Source of the DNA: CAZDDW01 sp043811105 | GTDB taxonomy: Bacteria > Patescibacteriota > Patescibacteriia > UBA9934 > CAZDDW01 | DNA length: 33,766 nt | Assembly: GCA_043811105.1 (NCBI GenBank) | Contig: JBDRNK010000011.1 | Location: forward strand, 1-33,766 | Direction of reading: 5' to 3' | Shown here: in pieces, positions 1 through 6,681 of the stretch | Position numbering within the stretch: the stretch's first letter is position 1 | Layout of the letters: the number at the start of each line of letters is the position of its first letter | The notes under the pieces: generated by a model | Database searches by the model: none | What the model was told of the DNA's origin: nothing | Seen by the model: only the letters and a program-made list of their open reading frames with translations | Position numbers and translations under genes: made by a program

Positions 1-350
1 TCAAAAACAAAATGTTCGTATAATTTTTCCTGGATTTTTTCTTCATTTATCAACCAACGGTTGTTGGCTGGAAAAAGCAAAAATCTTTGTTTGCTAAGTT
101 CCTGCTCGACAATTTGACTGATTGATTCAGTGGCTATATGCTCTATTCCAAAAATTTGGATCGAATCAATTCGGAGAAACGGTATATAAAAAAACAATAC
201 AAAAAGTGCCAGGCAACCAAAAACAATCAACGAATATTTTAAACCTGCTAAATGGTTTTTTTTGGCTTGGTGAAAATATGGGTTTTGAAAACTCCGCGAC
301 TCGTATCGCTTTAGGTGATACTTTTTGAAAAAATTACGCCGGCGTTTCAT
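1..350 (-). CDS. ftsQ: FtsQ/DivIB-like division protein, N-terminal part (runs off the left edge)
   Basis: Translating the minus strand from the ATG at 350-348 gives 116 open codons to the window edge. The protein starts with a basic cytoplasmic stretch (MKRRRNFFKK), has one hydrophobic segment at about residues 45-62 (SLIVFGCLALFVLFFYIPF), and then a POTRA-like start (RIDSIQIFGIEHIATESI). This is the architecture of FtsQ/DivIB, a bitopic divisome protein whose extracytoplasmic POTRA domain contacts other division proteins. The C-terminal beta domain lies outside the window. The start follows a TGGTATAAT extended -10 by only a few bases, so the mRNA may be leaderless. Other single-pass POTRA proteins cannot be excluded from this fragment. 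Confidence 0.65.
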   Translation of the reverse strand, partial: MKRRRNFFKKYHLKRYESRSFQNPYFHQAKKNHLAGLKYSLIVFGCLALFVLFFYIPFLRIDSIQIFGIEHIATESISQIVEQELSKQRFLLFPANNRWLINEEKIQEKLYEHFVF

Positions 351-358
351 AGGCTAAT

Positions 359-367
359 ATTATACCA
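359..367 (-). promoter_or_regulatory. Extended -10 promoter (TGGTATAAT) for the ftsQ-like gene
   Basis: The minus strand reads TGG followed by a perfect TATAAT at 364-359. A start about 7 nt downstream would be near 352, two bases before the ATG at 350, so the transcript would be leaderless or nearly so. The only -35 candidate is a weak TTGGCT at 389-384 (19-bp spacer), consistent with extended -10 recognition. The same nonamer precedes the helicase gene at 15199-15191. Confidence 0.6.
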
Positions 368-411
368 CTTCCTTGCCTATTTAAGCCAATAACCGAGTTA
401 TCAGTTTTGCT

Positions 412-442
412 ATTAAAAACACCCGCTTGATGCGAGTGTTTA
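412..442 (-). terminator. Rho-independent terminator of serS
   Basis: Just past the serS stop the minus strand forms ACACTCG-loop-CGGGTGT (stem arms 439-433 and 425-419, one G-U pair, 7-nt loop), followed by a run of five T. It separates the serS transcript from the promoter of the ftsQ-like gene. Confidence 0.7.
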
Positions 443-453
443 AATATTTTTTA

Positions 454-1746
454 TTATTGTGATTTGATCACTTCCCGCTTGCCCATATATGGCTGTAATA
501 TTTTTGGAATCTTTACAGAGCCGTCGGCTTGCTGGTTGTTCTCTAAAATAGCGATCAGGATGCGCGGAGATGCAACCAATGTGTTATTCAAAGTGTGTAC
601 GAACTTGATCTTCCCTTCTTTATCGCGATAACGAATTCCGATTCGACGAGCTTGCCAGTCTGTTAAATAAGAAGCAGAGTGAGTCTCACCATAAGTACCT
701 CGAGAAGGCATCCATGTTTCGATGTCGTACATTTTGTGCTTCCCTACCCCCATATCTCCAGTACATATCTGAATAACACGATACGGAAGCTCTAACTCCT
801 GAAGGAATTGTTCAGAGTTCTGACGAATTTCTTCAAGCCATTTAAGACCTTCGTTGATATCGTTCTTACACATCAACACTTGCTCGACTTTTAAAAATTC
901 ATGGACACGATAAATACCCTTTGTATCTTTGCCATAACCCCCGACTTCACGGCGATAGCAAGATGAGAACCCCCCGAGTTTAATCGGTAGATCAGATTCA
1001 TCTAAAATTTCGTCTGCGTGATAGGCAAGCAAAGATGGTTCAGAAGTACCGGCAAGATATTTTGTTTCATGATCCCCTTCCCCTTCACGATCTTGAACTT
1101 CATAAATTTCATCACGATCGCCGGGAAAATGTCCGGATCCAATCAAAGCCATGTCACGAACAATTGTCGGAGCAGACATAACTTCAAATCCCTTTTGACG
1201 CAGTCGATCCAAAGCCAAGATCATCAAGCCCATGTGCATCATCATTAACTCGTTTTTCAAGAAATAACCGCGGAACCCAGCCACTTTTGTTCCCCGTTCA
1301 GTGTCGAGTAAATTAAGGTTTTGAGCTAATTCCAAGTGATCTTTTGCTTTGAAATCAAATTTTGGCGGCTGACCCCACTTAGATATCTCAATGTTGTGAG
1401 ACTCATCTTTTCCAACAGGCGTATCTTCAGATGGAATATTCGGTGTGCGCAACATCAATTCATGCAAACGGTCTTCAGTTTCACGAAGTGATGGTTCAAT
1501 TTCAGCCAGCTGTTTTTTTATTTCTTTTCCTTGTGAGGCAATTGATTTTTTTTCGGTTTCAGAAGCGCCTTTCATTTTATCAGCTGTGGTTTTACGAGCT
1601 GAATTTAATTCTTCAACTTGGACTAATAGATTTTTTCGATTTTTGTCAAGGACAAGAATTTCGTCGATATCAACATCAACATTCTTGTCTTTGGCAACCT
1701 GTTTGACCAGCTTCGGGTCGTCTCTAATTATTTGTATGTCGAGCAT
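454..1746 (-). CDS. serS: Seryl-tRNA synthetase
   Basis: Class II aminoacyl-tRNA synthetase that charges tRNA-Ser. At 430 aa it is full length. The N-terminal antiparallel coiled-coil arm covers about residues 30-100, starting after the typical MLDIQIIRDDP. The catalytic core shows the AGTSEPSLL segment (TxE motif), motif 2 around FSSCYRREVGGYG, and motif 3 NTLVASPRILIAILENN. The start is the only sensible ATG and matches the family N-terminus; no Shine-Dalgarno is visible. A palindromic element (1759-1814) ends 12 nt upstream of the ATG. The upstream partner is the cytidylyltransferase gene, probably in one transcript with lysS. Confidence 0.97.
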   Translation of the reverse strand: MLDIQIIRDDPKLVKQVAKDKNVDVDIDEILVLDKNRKNLLVQVEELNSARKTTADKMKGASETEKKSIASQGKEIKKQLAEIEPSLRETEDRLHELMLRTPNIPSEDTPVGKDESHNIEISKWGQPPKFDFKAKDHLELAQNLNLLDTERGTKVAGFRGYFLKNELMMMHMGLMILALDRLRQKGFEVMSAPTIVRDMALIGSGHFPGDRDEIYEVQDREGEGDHETKYLAGTSEPSLLAYHADEILDESDLPIKLGGFSSCYRREVGGYGKDTKGIYRVHEFLKVEQVLMCKNDINEGLKWLEEIRQNSEQFLQELELPYRVIQICTGDMGVGKHKMYDIETWMPSRGTYGETHSASYLTDWQARRIGIRYRDKEGKIKFVHTLNNTLVASPRILIAILENNQQADGSVKIPKILQPYMGKREVIKSQ

Positions 1747-1758
1747 ATTTGTATAAAG

Positions 1759-1814
1759 TGGGATTGACCCGGTCTTGGCAGGGTCAATGTGACAAGCTTA
1801 CGCTTGTCGGTCCC
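1759..1814. repeat. Family-1 double palindrome upstream of serS
   Basis: The element starts TGGGA (1759-1763) and ends TCCC (1811-1814). Inside are an 8-bp inverted repeat ATTGACCC/GGGTCAAT (1763-1770, 1781-1788) and the perfect hairpin GACAAGC-TTAC-GCTTGTC (1791-1808). It overlaps the last codons and stop of the cytidylyltransferase gene, and lies 12 nt from the serS ATG. It is homologous to the element at 15086-15173, with a changed but still paired first hairpin. Confidence 0.85.
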
Positions 1815-2211
1815 TCAATTTCGTAGATTTATATTGTTCAGGTTTATATGGTTTCAGTCTTACCACTTTGATCTTTGATCCGGTTTTTTTGATCCACTCA
1901 GACAACTTGTCAGCAAGTTGGTCCTGGTCATACCCAAGAGCAATCGTATCAGGGTTGACTTTTTGTACACTCTCGAAGTTGCCGATCGCTCGGTCTCCAA
2001 TGATTGCATCGTCAACCAGCTCATGCCCCTTGATCGCTTGCAACCGTCCCTGTTCATTGAGTAGTGGTTCTCTTTGTTTAATTATTCTAACGAATTGATC
2101 CGAGGCAACAGATACAACCAGCTTATCTCCTAGTTGACGAGCTTGTGCCAGAAACGAATCGTGTCCCGGATGGATTCCATCAAACGTTCCGAAAACCAGG
2201 GTAGTTTTCAT
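1798..2211 (-). CDS. Small cytidylyltransferase-fold nucleotidyltransferase (TagD/RibL-like)
   Basis: Protein of 137 aa with the nucleotidyltransferase signature GTFDGIHPGH (residues 8-17; the HxGH motif binds the nucleotide triphosphate) and a C-terminal STKLR resembling the family's S-[ST]-x-[IL]-R phosphate-binding segment. Relatives include glycerol-3-phosphate cytidylyltransferase, archaeal-type FAD synthetase and pantetheine-phosphate adenylyltransferase; the substrate cannot be decided here. Its ATG overlaps the lysS stop as ATGA, indicating translational coupling. The last residues (DRQA) and the stop codon lie within the family-1 palindrome at 1791-1808, so the original C-terminus was probably altered. 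Confidence 0.8.
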   Translation of the reverse strand: MKTTLVFGTFDGIHPGHDSFLAQARQLGDKLVVSVASDQFVRIIKQREPLLNEQGRLQAIKGHELVDDAIIGDRAIGNFESVQKVNPDTIALGYDQDQLADKLSEWIKKTGSKIKVVRLKPYKPEQYKSTKLRDRQA

Positions 2212-4289
2212 AAACCAAGATCGTCGGAACCTTCTTTCATGGCTTCAAGTGAAATTTTCATCACATCTTCCAATGGTAGTCCAATCAGCTCCTGGCAACG
2301 CGAGATAATCTCTCGGTTGACGTTTCGGGCAAATTCTTTTTTCTTAAACTTTTTAATCAGTGAATCAACACTGCTGATCGAGGTCAGTTTTTTGTCCTTC
2401 TGAACTAAAGCGGTTGCTGTGATCAAACCAGTCAGCTCCTCAACACAAAACAAAGTGCGATCAAGCAACATACCTAAAGGCAGACCGTGCATTTCATTAT
2501 GGGCTTTGATAGCGTGTATAACCCGACAATCAACCCCTTGCTCTTTTAAGATTTCTGCCGAACGCAACGAGTGTTGCGATGGATCATCTTTAGTTTCTTC
2601 CCAATCAAGATCGTGTAGCAGACCGGCAATTCCCCAGAGGTCCACATTCTTGTCAAAATGCTTTGCAAAAGCTCTCATAACCATTTCAGCAGCTAAATGG
2701 TGTTTGATTAAACCATCGTTTGTTATGTGCTTTTTAAGCAATTTTAGTGCATTTTCTCGATCCGGAATCTCGCCGGTTACCTCCAGCTCGTCTTCTTCAA
2801 TAATCTTACACGAGTCATTGGCCTGCTTTTCCGGGCGCAACGTTGGAAACAAAATCACTTCTTTCAAATTTGGAGAATTTGTAATTAACTTTGCCAAGCG
2901 ATCAAGTCCCATACCCAAGCCGGCTGCCGGTGGCATGCCGTGCTTCAGGGCGTCAATAAAGTCCTGGTCAAATGGTTGTGCTTCATCATCTCCGCCTTTA
3001 CGCAATTTTTCCTGATCTTTAAAACGCTCTTCCTGATCCAAAGGATCATTCAACTCGGTAAAGCCATTACAAAGCTCGTTTCCACCGGCACAAACAATTT
3101 GCATCCGTTCAACATAGCGGGGGTCATCCGGCATGCGTTTAGTTAACGGTGATAATTCGACCGGATGGTCGATCATAAAAATCGGATCAATTATATTTGG
3201 TCGAGCAAATGTTTTATATATTTCATCAACTAACTTCCCTCTTCCATCAGATTCTTTAATATCATCAACCCCAAGCTTTTTTGCTTTTTCATACAAGCTC
3301 TTTGCATCTGGAAATTTTTCAATGTCAATCTTGGCGTACTTCTTAATCAGATCACGCATGGTTATACGCGGATATGGAGGTGTAAAATCCGCTTCTTGAT
3401 CACCAACTTTAATCTTTAGCCCAAGACCCAATTCCGTCAGCAGATGTGGTAGCAGTTCTTCCATTAGGTTCATCAGGTCATTGTAATCAGCGTAAGCCCA
3501 ATAAAATTCAATTTGAGTAAATTCTGGATTGTGCTCATTATCGATTCCTTCATTGCGAAAGCATCGGGCAATTTCAAAAACACGCTCATAACCGCCAACC
3601 AGCAATCGTTTGAGATATAATTCAGGGGCAACACGAAGATAAAGATCAGTGTCTAAGGCATTGTGATGAGTTTTAAACGGGCGAGCTGAAGCTCCACCGG
3701 GAATCTGTTGCAATATTGGAGTTTCCACTTCCATGAAATTTCGATTTTGAAAAAAACAACGTATCAGCTCGATCATCTTGCTACGCAGGATAAAAATATT
3801 TCGCACAGATTCGTTGGCAATAAGATCTAAATAACGCTTGCGATAACGAACTTCAACATCGCTTAAGCCATGCCATTTTTCCGGAAGCGGCAATAAGGCT
3901 TTGGTTAGCATTTTGTATTTTGTGACTAAAAGAGTTGGCTCATCGGTTTTTGTTTTAAACAACGGGCCCTGGACTTGAATAAAATCACCTACATCAAAAA
4001 GCTGACTAAACTGTTCATAGACTTCAGGACCAAGCTGATCATTTTTCAAAGCCACTTGAATACGTCCACTAGAATCTTCAACGCGAACAAAAGTTAATTG
4101 TCCGTGTTTACGAATACTGCGAATTCGGCCAACAATAGTTATTGTCTCTTTAGCCTTTTCAAGATTATCAAAAAGATCGATGACGCGATCAATGGTGTGA
4201 GTGCGACTTGTTTGAATTGGATACGGGTCAATGCCTAGGTCACGAGTTTTTGCTAACCTGGCTAGCCGAGATACTTCTTCTTCAATCAT
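2208..4289 (-). CDS. lysS: Lysyl-tRNA synthetase (class II) fused to a C-terminal HD hydrolase domain
   Basis: Protein of 693 aa, about 190 longer than a standard bacterial LysRS. Residues 1 to about 498 form a complete class II enzyme: an OB-fold anticodon-binding domain (IVGRIRSIRKHGQLTFVRVED), motif 2 (FEIARCFRNEGIDNEHNPEF) and motif 3 (GLGMGLDRLAKLI). From about residue 504 an HD-superfamily domain follows, with H530/H531, HD at 559-560, H573 and H597. Its sequence (LIKHHLAAE, GLLHDLDWE, EELTGLITA) resembles the stand-alone predicted hydrolases of COG2316. The HD substrate is unknown. The gene has its own promoter just after the greA terminator and overlaps the next gene by 4 nt. Confidence 0.95.
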   Translation of the reverse strand: MIEEEVSRLARLAKTRDLGIDPYPIQTSRTHTIDRVIDLFDNLEKAKETITIVGRIRSIRKHGQLTFVRVEDSSGRIQVALKNDQLGPEVYEQFSQLFDVGDFIQVQGPLFKTKTDEPTLLVTKYKMLTKALLPLPEKWHGLSDVEVRYRKRYLDLIANESVRNIFILRSKMIELIRCFFQNRNFMEVETPILQQIPGGASARPFKTHHNALDTDLYLRVAPELYLKRLLVGGYERVFEIARCFRNEGIDNEHNPEFTQIEFYWAYADYNDLMNLMEELLPHLLTELGLGLKIKVGDQEADFTPPYPRITMRDLIKKYAKIDIEKFPDAKSLYEKAKKLGVDDIKESDGRGKLVDEIYKTFARPNIIDPIFMIDHPVELSPLTKRMPDDPRYVERMQIVCAGGNELCNGFTELNDPLDQEERFKDQEKLRKGGDDEAQPFDQDFIDALKHGMPPAAGLGMGLDRLAKLITNSPNLKEVILFPTLRPEKQANDSCKIIEEDELEVTGEIPDRENALKLLKKHITNDGLIKHHLAAEMVMRAFAKHFDKNVDLWGIAGLLHDLDWEETKDDPSQHSLRSAEILKEQGVDCRVIHAIKAHNEMHGLPLGMLLDRTLFCVEELTGLITATALVQKDKKLTSISSVDSLIKKFKKKEFARNVNREIISRCQELIGLPLEDVMKISLEAMKEGSDDLGL

Positions 4290-4333
4290 AAAGGGTCACG
4301 AATTACGAATTTGTACTAATTATGAATATGCTT

Positions 4334-4363
4334 ATTTTATCTTAAATTAGGCGTTATTGTCAA
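4334..4363 (-). promoter_or_regulatory. Sigma-70-type promoter of lysS
   Basis: Minus strand: TTGACA (4363-4358), 18-bp spacer, TAAAAT (4339-4334). Transcription would start near 4327, giving a leader of about 37 nt. The -35 box overlaps the T-run of the greA terminator, a compact arrangement. Confidence 0.7.
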
Positions 4364-4390
4364 AAAACGACGCAAGATATACTGCGGCGT
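4362..4390 (-). terminator. Rho-independent terminator of greA
   Basis: Minus strand: ACGCCGCA-loop-TGCGTCGT (one mismatch) followed by six T. It lies about 30 nt past the greA stop. The gap between contains a short direct repeat of TTATCAGTT. Confidence 0.65.
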
Positions 4391-4418
4391 TAAGTTATCA
4401 GTTTTCAATTATCAGTTC

Positions 4419-4874
4419 TTACAATATCTTCACGACGCGATAGACCTGTTTTCCCGAAGGTAATTCAACTTCAATCTCATCACCCGGCTTTTTGCCAAGT
4501 AATTTCATTCCAACCTTTGATTCGTTGCTTATTTTACCGGAAAGCGGGTCAGCTTCGGTTGAGCCAACCATATCAAAAGTCTTTTCCTGTCCGTTTATTT
4601 CTACGATAAACTTGGCCCCCATTCCAATGTGGTCACCACCACTACTATCCTCAACAATAGAGACATCATTTATCATTTCTTTAAGTTGCATTATGCGACC
4701 TTCATTTTGAGCTTGATCTTCTTTTGCAGCATGATACTCAAAATTCTCAGATAGATCTCCGAGTTCTTTAGCTTGTTCAATATTGGCGGCAATGATTTTC
4801 CGCCCTTCTCCTTGCCGGTGTTTAAGCTCGGCTTCCAGCTCTTCCAGCTTTTCTTGTGATAAAAATGTTGACAT
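4419..4874 (-). CDS. greA: Transcription elongation factor GreA
   Basis: Stimulates transcript cleavage by backtracked RNA polymerase. The 151-aa product from the ATG at 4874 has the family length: an N-terminal coiled-coil hairpin (STFLSQEKLEELEAELKHR, then ELGDLSENFEYHAAKEDQ, whose acidic tip carries the conserved D-x-x-E) and a C-terminal FKBP-like domain ending GKQVYRVVKIL. The frame stays open up to 5069, but that extension runs through a terminator hairpin, a transposon end and the greA promoter, so I reject it. No Shine-Dalgarno precedes the chosen ATG. It is probably monocistronic, with its own promoter and terminator. Confidence 0.93.
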   Translation of the reverse strand: MSTFLSQEKLEELEAELKHRQGEGRKIIAANIEQAKELGDLSENFEYHAAKEDQAQNEGRIMQLKEMINDVSIVEDSSGGDHIGMGAKFIVEINGQEKTFDMVGSTEADPLSGKISNESKVGMKLLGKKPGDEIEVELPSGKQVYRVVKIL

Positions 4875-4933
4875 AATTTGAAGTAAATATGAACCCGTGA
4901 CCATTAGATCACGAGTTTTTATCTTGTGTAAAT

Positions 4934-4962
4934 ACGATAGCAGATATTTATCCACAGCGCAA
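4934..4962 (-). promoter_or_regulatory. greA promoter with a DnaA-box sequence in the spacer
   Basis: Minus strand: TTGCGC (4962-4957), 17-bp spacer, TATCGT (4939-4934), with TGC before the -10 (extended -10). The spacer contains TGTGGATAA (4956-4948), the reverse of the perfect DnaA box TTATCCACA. The leader to the greA ATG is about 50 nt and includes a short CGTGA/TCACG palindrome. Confidence 0.55.
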
Positions 4963-4973
4963 GAAAATTTACT

Positions 4974-5000
4974 GGGGGTCAGGTCTTGATATTTGATTTT
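4974..5000. repeat. Solo RAYT-element end-like sequence
   Basis: GGGGGTCAGGTCTT at 4974-4987 is identical to the first 14 bases (after one G) of the transposon end at 5760, and is followed by a GATATTTGATTTT stretch. No matching inverted partner is seen nearby. It sits between the terminator of the small membrane operon and the greA promoter. Confidence 0.55.
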
Positions 5001-5006
5001 AAGCAT

Positions 5007-5055
5007 AAAAAAATCCCCTGTACCAGATCCCGACATCAGCGGGAATAGTACAGGG
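5007..5055 (-). terminator. Rho-independent terminator of the small membrane-protein operon
   Basis: Minus strand: CCCTGTAC ... GTACAGGG (5055-5048 and 5023-5016), enclosing a second stem TCCCG/CGGGA, then GGATTTTTTT. It lies about 30 nt beyond the stop at 5082 and is one of the strongest terminators in the window. Confidence 0.85.
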
Positions 5056-5081
5056 TAGGTCCACCACAAGCGGTGTGGGGA

Positions 5082-5462
5082 TCAATTAATCGCCAAGACA
5101 AGCAGGGTGACGCAACAGAACGCGAGAATGGGATAGAGCGAAGTTGCCCAGTGCCAACGGTCGATACAATAGAAGAGAATTTCTATGTTGTGGGTGACCC
5201 AATTCGTCCAAAGGAGAAGAAGCACAAATCCTGCGAAACAGATTATTAAAGCGGGCCAGTCAACAAATTCCCCAGCGAGCTTTGGCATGCTGTAGAACAT
5301 ACATATCAACATAGCCAAGCCAAGCAACCATTCAATCAATAGTGACTTGATCATAAAGCGAGTTAGCCAAGTCTGTTCCTCAACAGTACTACAGCTGTCT
5401 CGAATTTCTCCGGCAACAATATGAACCTTTTCCCAATCAACCAAGCGCTTGAGTAAAGACAT
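5082..5462 (-). CDS. Hypothetical small membrane protein (126 aa)
   Basis: I do not recognise a family. The start at the ATG 5462 (MSLLKRLVDWEKV) is preferred because GAGGTG lies 6 nt upstream; an in-frame GTG nine bases earlier would overlap that site. Three hydrophobic segments are visible: about residues 39-60 (SLLIEWLLGLAMLICMFYS), 70-88 (PALIICFAGFVLLLLW) and 109-125 (YPILAFCCVTLLVLAIN). The N-terminal 35 residues are soluble and amphipathic, with cytoplasmic character. It lies 27 nt after the 73-aa gene and ends in a strong terminator, so the two form a small operon of membrane proteins. Confidence 0.7.
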   Translation of the reverse strand: MSLLKRLVDWEKVHIVAGEIRDSCSTVEEQTWLTRFMIKSLLIEWLLGLAMLICMFYSMPKLAGEFVDWPALIICFAGFVLLLLWTNWVTHNIEILFYCIDRWHWATSLYPILAFCCVTLLVLAIN

Positions 5463-5489
5463 GTAACCCACCTCTTTCAGTGTGAAACT

Positions 5490-5711
5490 CTATTTTGAAG
5501 GCGGATCGTTCCAGAGGTGCTTGTTGAAAAATTTCGTAATAAATTCCGGTGGCCAGACGATCAACAATCCAATGATTAGTTGGACGCCGATCATTCCGCC
5601 AACAATCCAGAAGCCTGGACTGTTGGGAAAAAGCAACATTGGTATAAGGACGCTAACAACAGCGATCGCCGGTGCAATCGTCAGTTTTACGATCTGCATT
5701 TGAATAGACAC
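5490..5711 (-). CDS. Hypothetical small membrane protein (73 aa)
   Basis: GTG start at 5711 with a strong AGGAGG 5 nt upstream. Two hydrophobic segments (about residues 8-28 and 34-54) are separated by a short FPNSPGF turn, with a charged C-terminal tail (NKHLWNDPPSK). No family is recognised. It is the first gene of a two-gene operon. A possible -10 TAAGGT (5734-5729) resembles the TAAGTT of two other ORFans here, but the -35 position (TTTTCA, 5757-5752) is poor and abuts the transposon, which may have replaced the original upstream sequence. Confidence 0.65.
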   Translation of the reverse strand: MSIQMQIVKLTIAPAIAVVSVLIPMLLFPNSPGFWIVGGMIGVQLIIGLLIVWPPEFITKFFNKHLWNDPPSK

Positions 5712-5759
5712 AAGATCCTCCTAGCCAGACCTTAGCATTTATTGATAATTTTGAAAATA

Positions 5760-6681
5760 GGGGGGTCAGGTCTTTACTTTTAGACTTTTTTATTTATAAT
5801 TCTGCTTATCCATGTGTAATGCACCCCTAGGAAATCCGCTATTTCTTTTTGTGAATAGCCGGCCTTTATATGAGCCAATCGAATCAAATCGTTTCGAAGC
5901 CGTTTATCCCCTAATGTCTCATCAGTGAACAAATCATCAAGCCCCGGACGACCAATCAAGCGCTCCTTTATTGGAACTTCCGAAATCATTTGCGCAGAAC
6001 CCTGTTGTTCACGAACCCAATCAATGAATTGTGGAAAGCCCAGTATCTGGCTTTGGTCAATTTTTGTGAAAGGCGTTTTTTCTCCAACACCATTCAAGAT
6101 ATATCTCACATACTCTTTTTGTGCGGATTTTCTGTCCATAGAAAACTGTCCTAAAATCCAATCTATTTCCAGCCATTTTGGCACTTTTGTTATCCCGGCG
6201 AAAGCACAGTAGCTGCTCCACTGCCAATTTTTTGGATCGTTGACTAACAGTGCACGAACCGGATTGAGAACAATATATCGAATCACCTCAAGCAAGTATG
6301 GCTCTTTTTCAATAAGGAAAGCCTTGTATCTTCCTTGAAAAATGTGGCCGACCCGTTGATTGATTTTATTAAAAGCCTGAGTGTATACACCATTCAACTG
6401 GCGCATACCCTTAGCTAAATTTCCTTCAGGGGTTTCGATAAGTATATGATAATGATTACCCATCAAGCAATAAGAGTGACAGAGCCAGTTATAGCGTTCA
6501 ATCGTCTCTGACAGGGTCTTGAGAAATTGATGTCGATCATTATCAGACAAAAAAATATCGTTTCTAGCGTTGCCACGAGAAGTGACGTGATAAGTTGCTC
6601 CTGGAAATTCAATACGCAATGGTCGAGCCATACTTCTTTAGTTTATCGTTGAAAAGTCTAAAAGTAAAGACCTGACCCCCC
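5760..6681. mobile_element. RAYT-type (IS200-like, Y1) transposon with perfect 30-bp inverted ends
   Basis: The 30 bases at 5760-5789 (beginning GGGGGGTCAGGTCTTTAC) are the exact reverse complement of 6652-6681. The 922-bp unit encloses one Y1 transposase gene. The left end contains the transposase stop codon; the right end abuts the mrdA stop codon at 6682-6684, so insertion occurred at the very end of the mre operon. Perfect ends and an intact ORF suggest a recent insertion. Y1 transposases normally make no target duplication, and none is seen. Confidence 0.9.
5780..6631 (-). CDS. REP-associated tyrosine transposase (RAYT, Y1/HUH family)
   Basis: Single-strand DNA transposase/endonuclease of the IS200-like TnpA_REP group, 283 aa. 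The start MARPLRIEFPGATYHVTSRGN is typical. The HUH motif is H60-Y-H62 (MGNHYHILIE) and the nucleophilic tyrosine is probably Y83 in LNGVYTQAFN. RYKAFLIE and YLLEVIRYIVLNPVRA are also family signatures. The last ~45 residues add a helix-turn-helix (GYSQKEIADFLGVHYTWISRII), found in a subset of these proteins. All catalytic residues are present, so it is likely functional. Confidence 0.93.
   Translation of the reverse strand: MARPLRIEFPGATYHVTSRGNARNDIFLSDNDRHQFLKTLSETIERYNWLCHSYCLMGNHYHILIETPEGNLAKGMRQLNGVYTQAFNKINQRVGHIFQGRYKAFLIEKEPYLLEVIRYIVLNPVRALLVNDPKNWQWSSYCAFAGITKVPKWLEIDWILGQFSMDRKSAQKEYVRYILNGVGEKTPFTKIDQSQILGFPQFIDWVREQQGSAQMISEVPIKERLIGRPGLDDLFTDETLGDKRLRNDLIRLAHIKAGYSQKEIADFLGVHYTWISRIINKKV

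Noticed and set aside
122..328. Plus-strand ORF of 68 codons at the left edge
   Set aside because: It lies antisense to the ftsQ-like frame, which has a membrane segment, a POTRA-like stretch and a promoter.
4875..5069. N-terminal extension of GreA
   Set aside because: It runs through the upstream terminator, a transposon-end motif and the greA promoter; the shorter form has normal GreA length.
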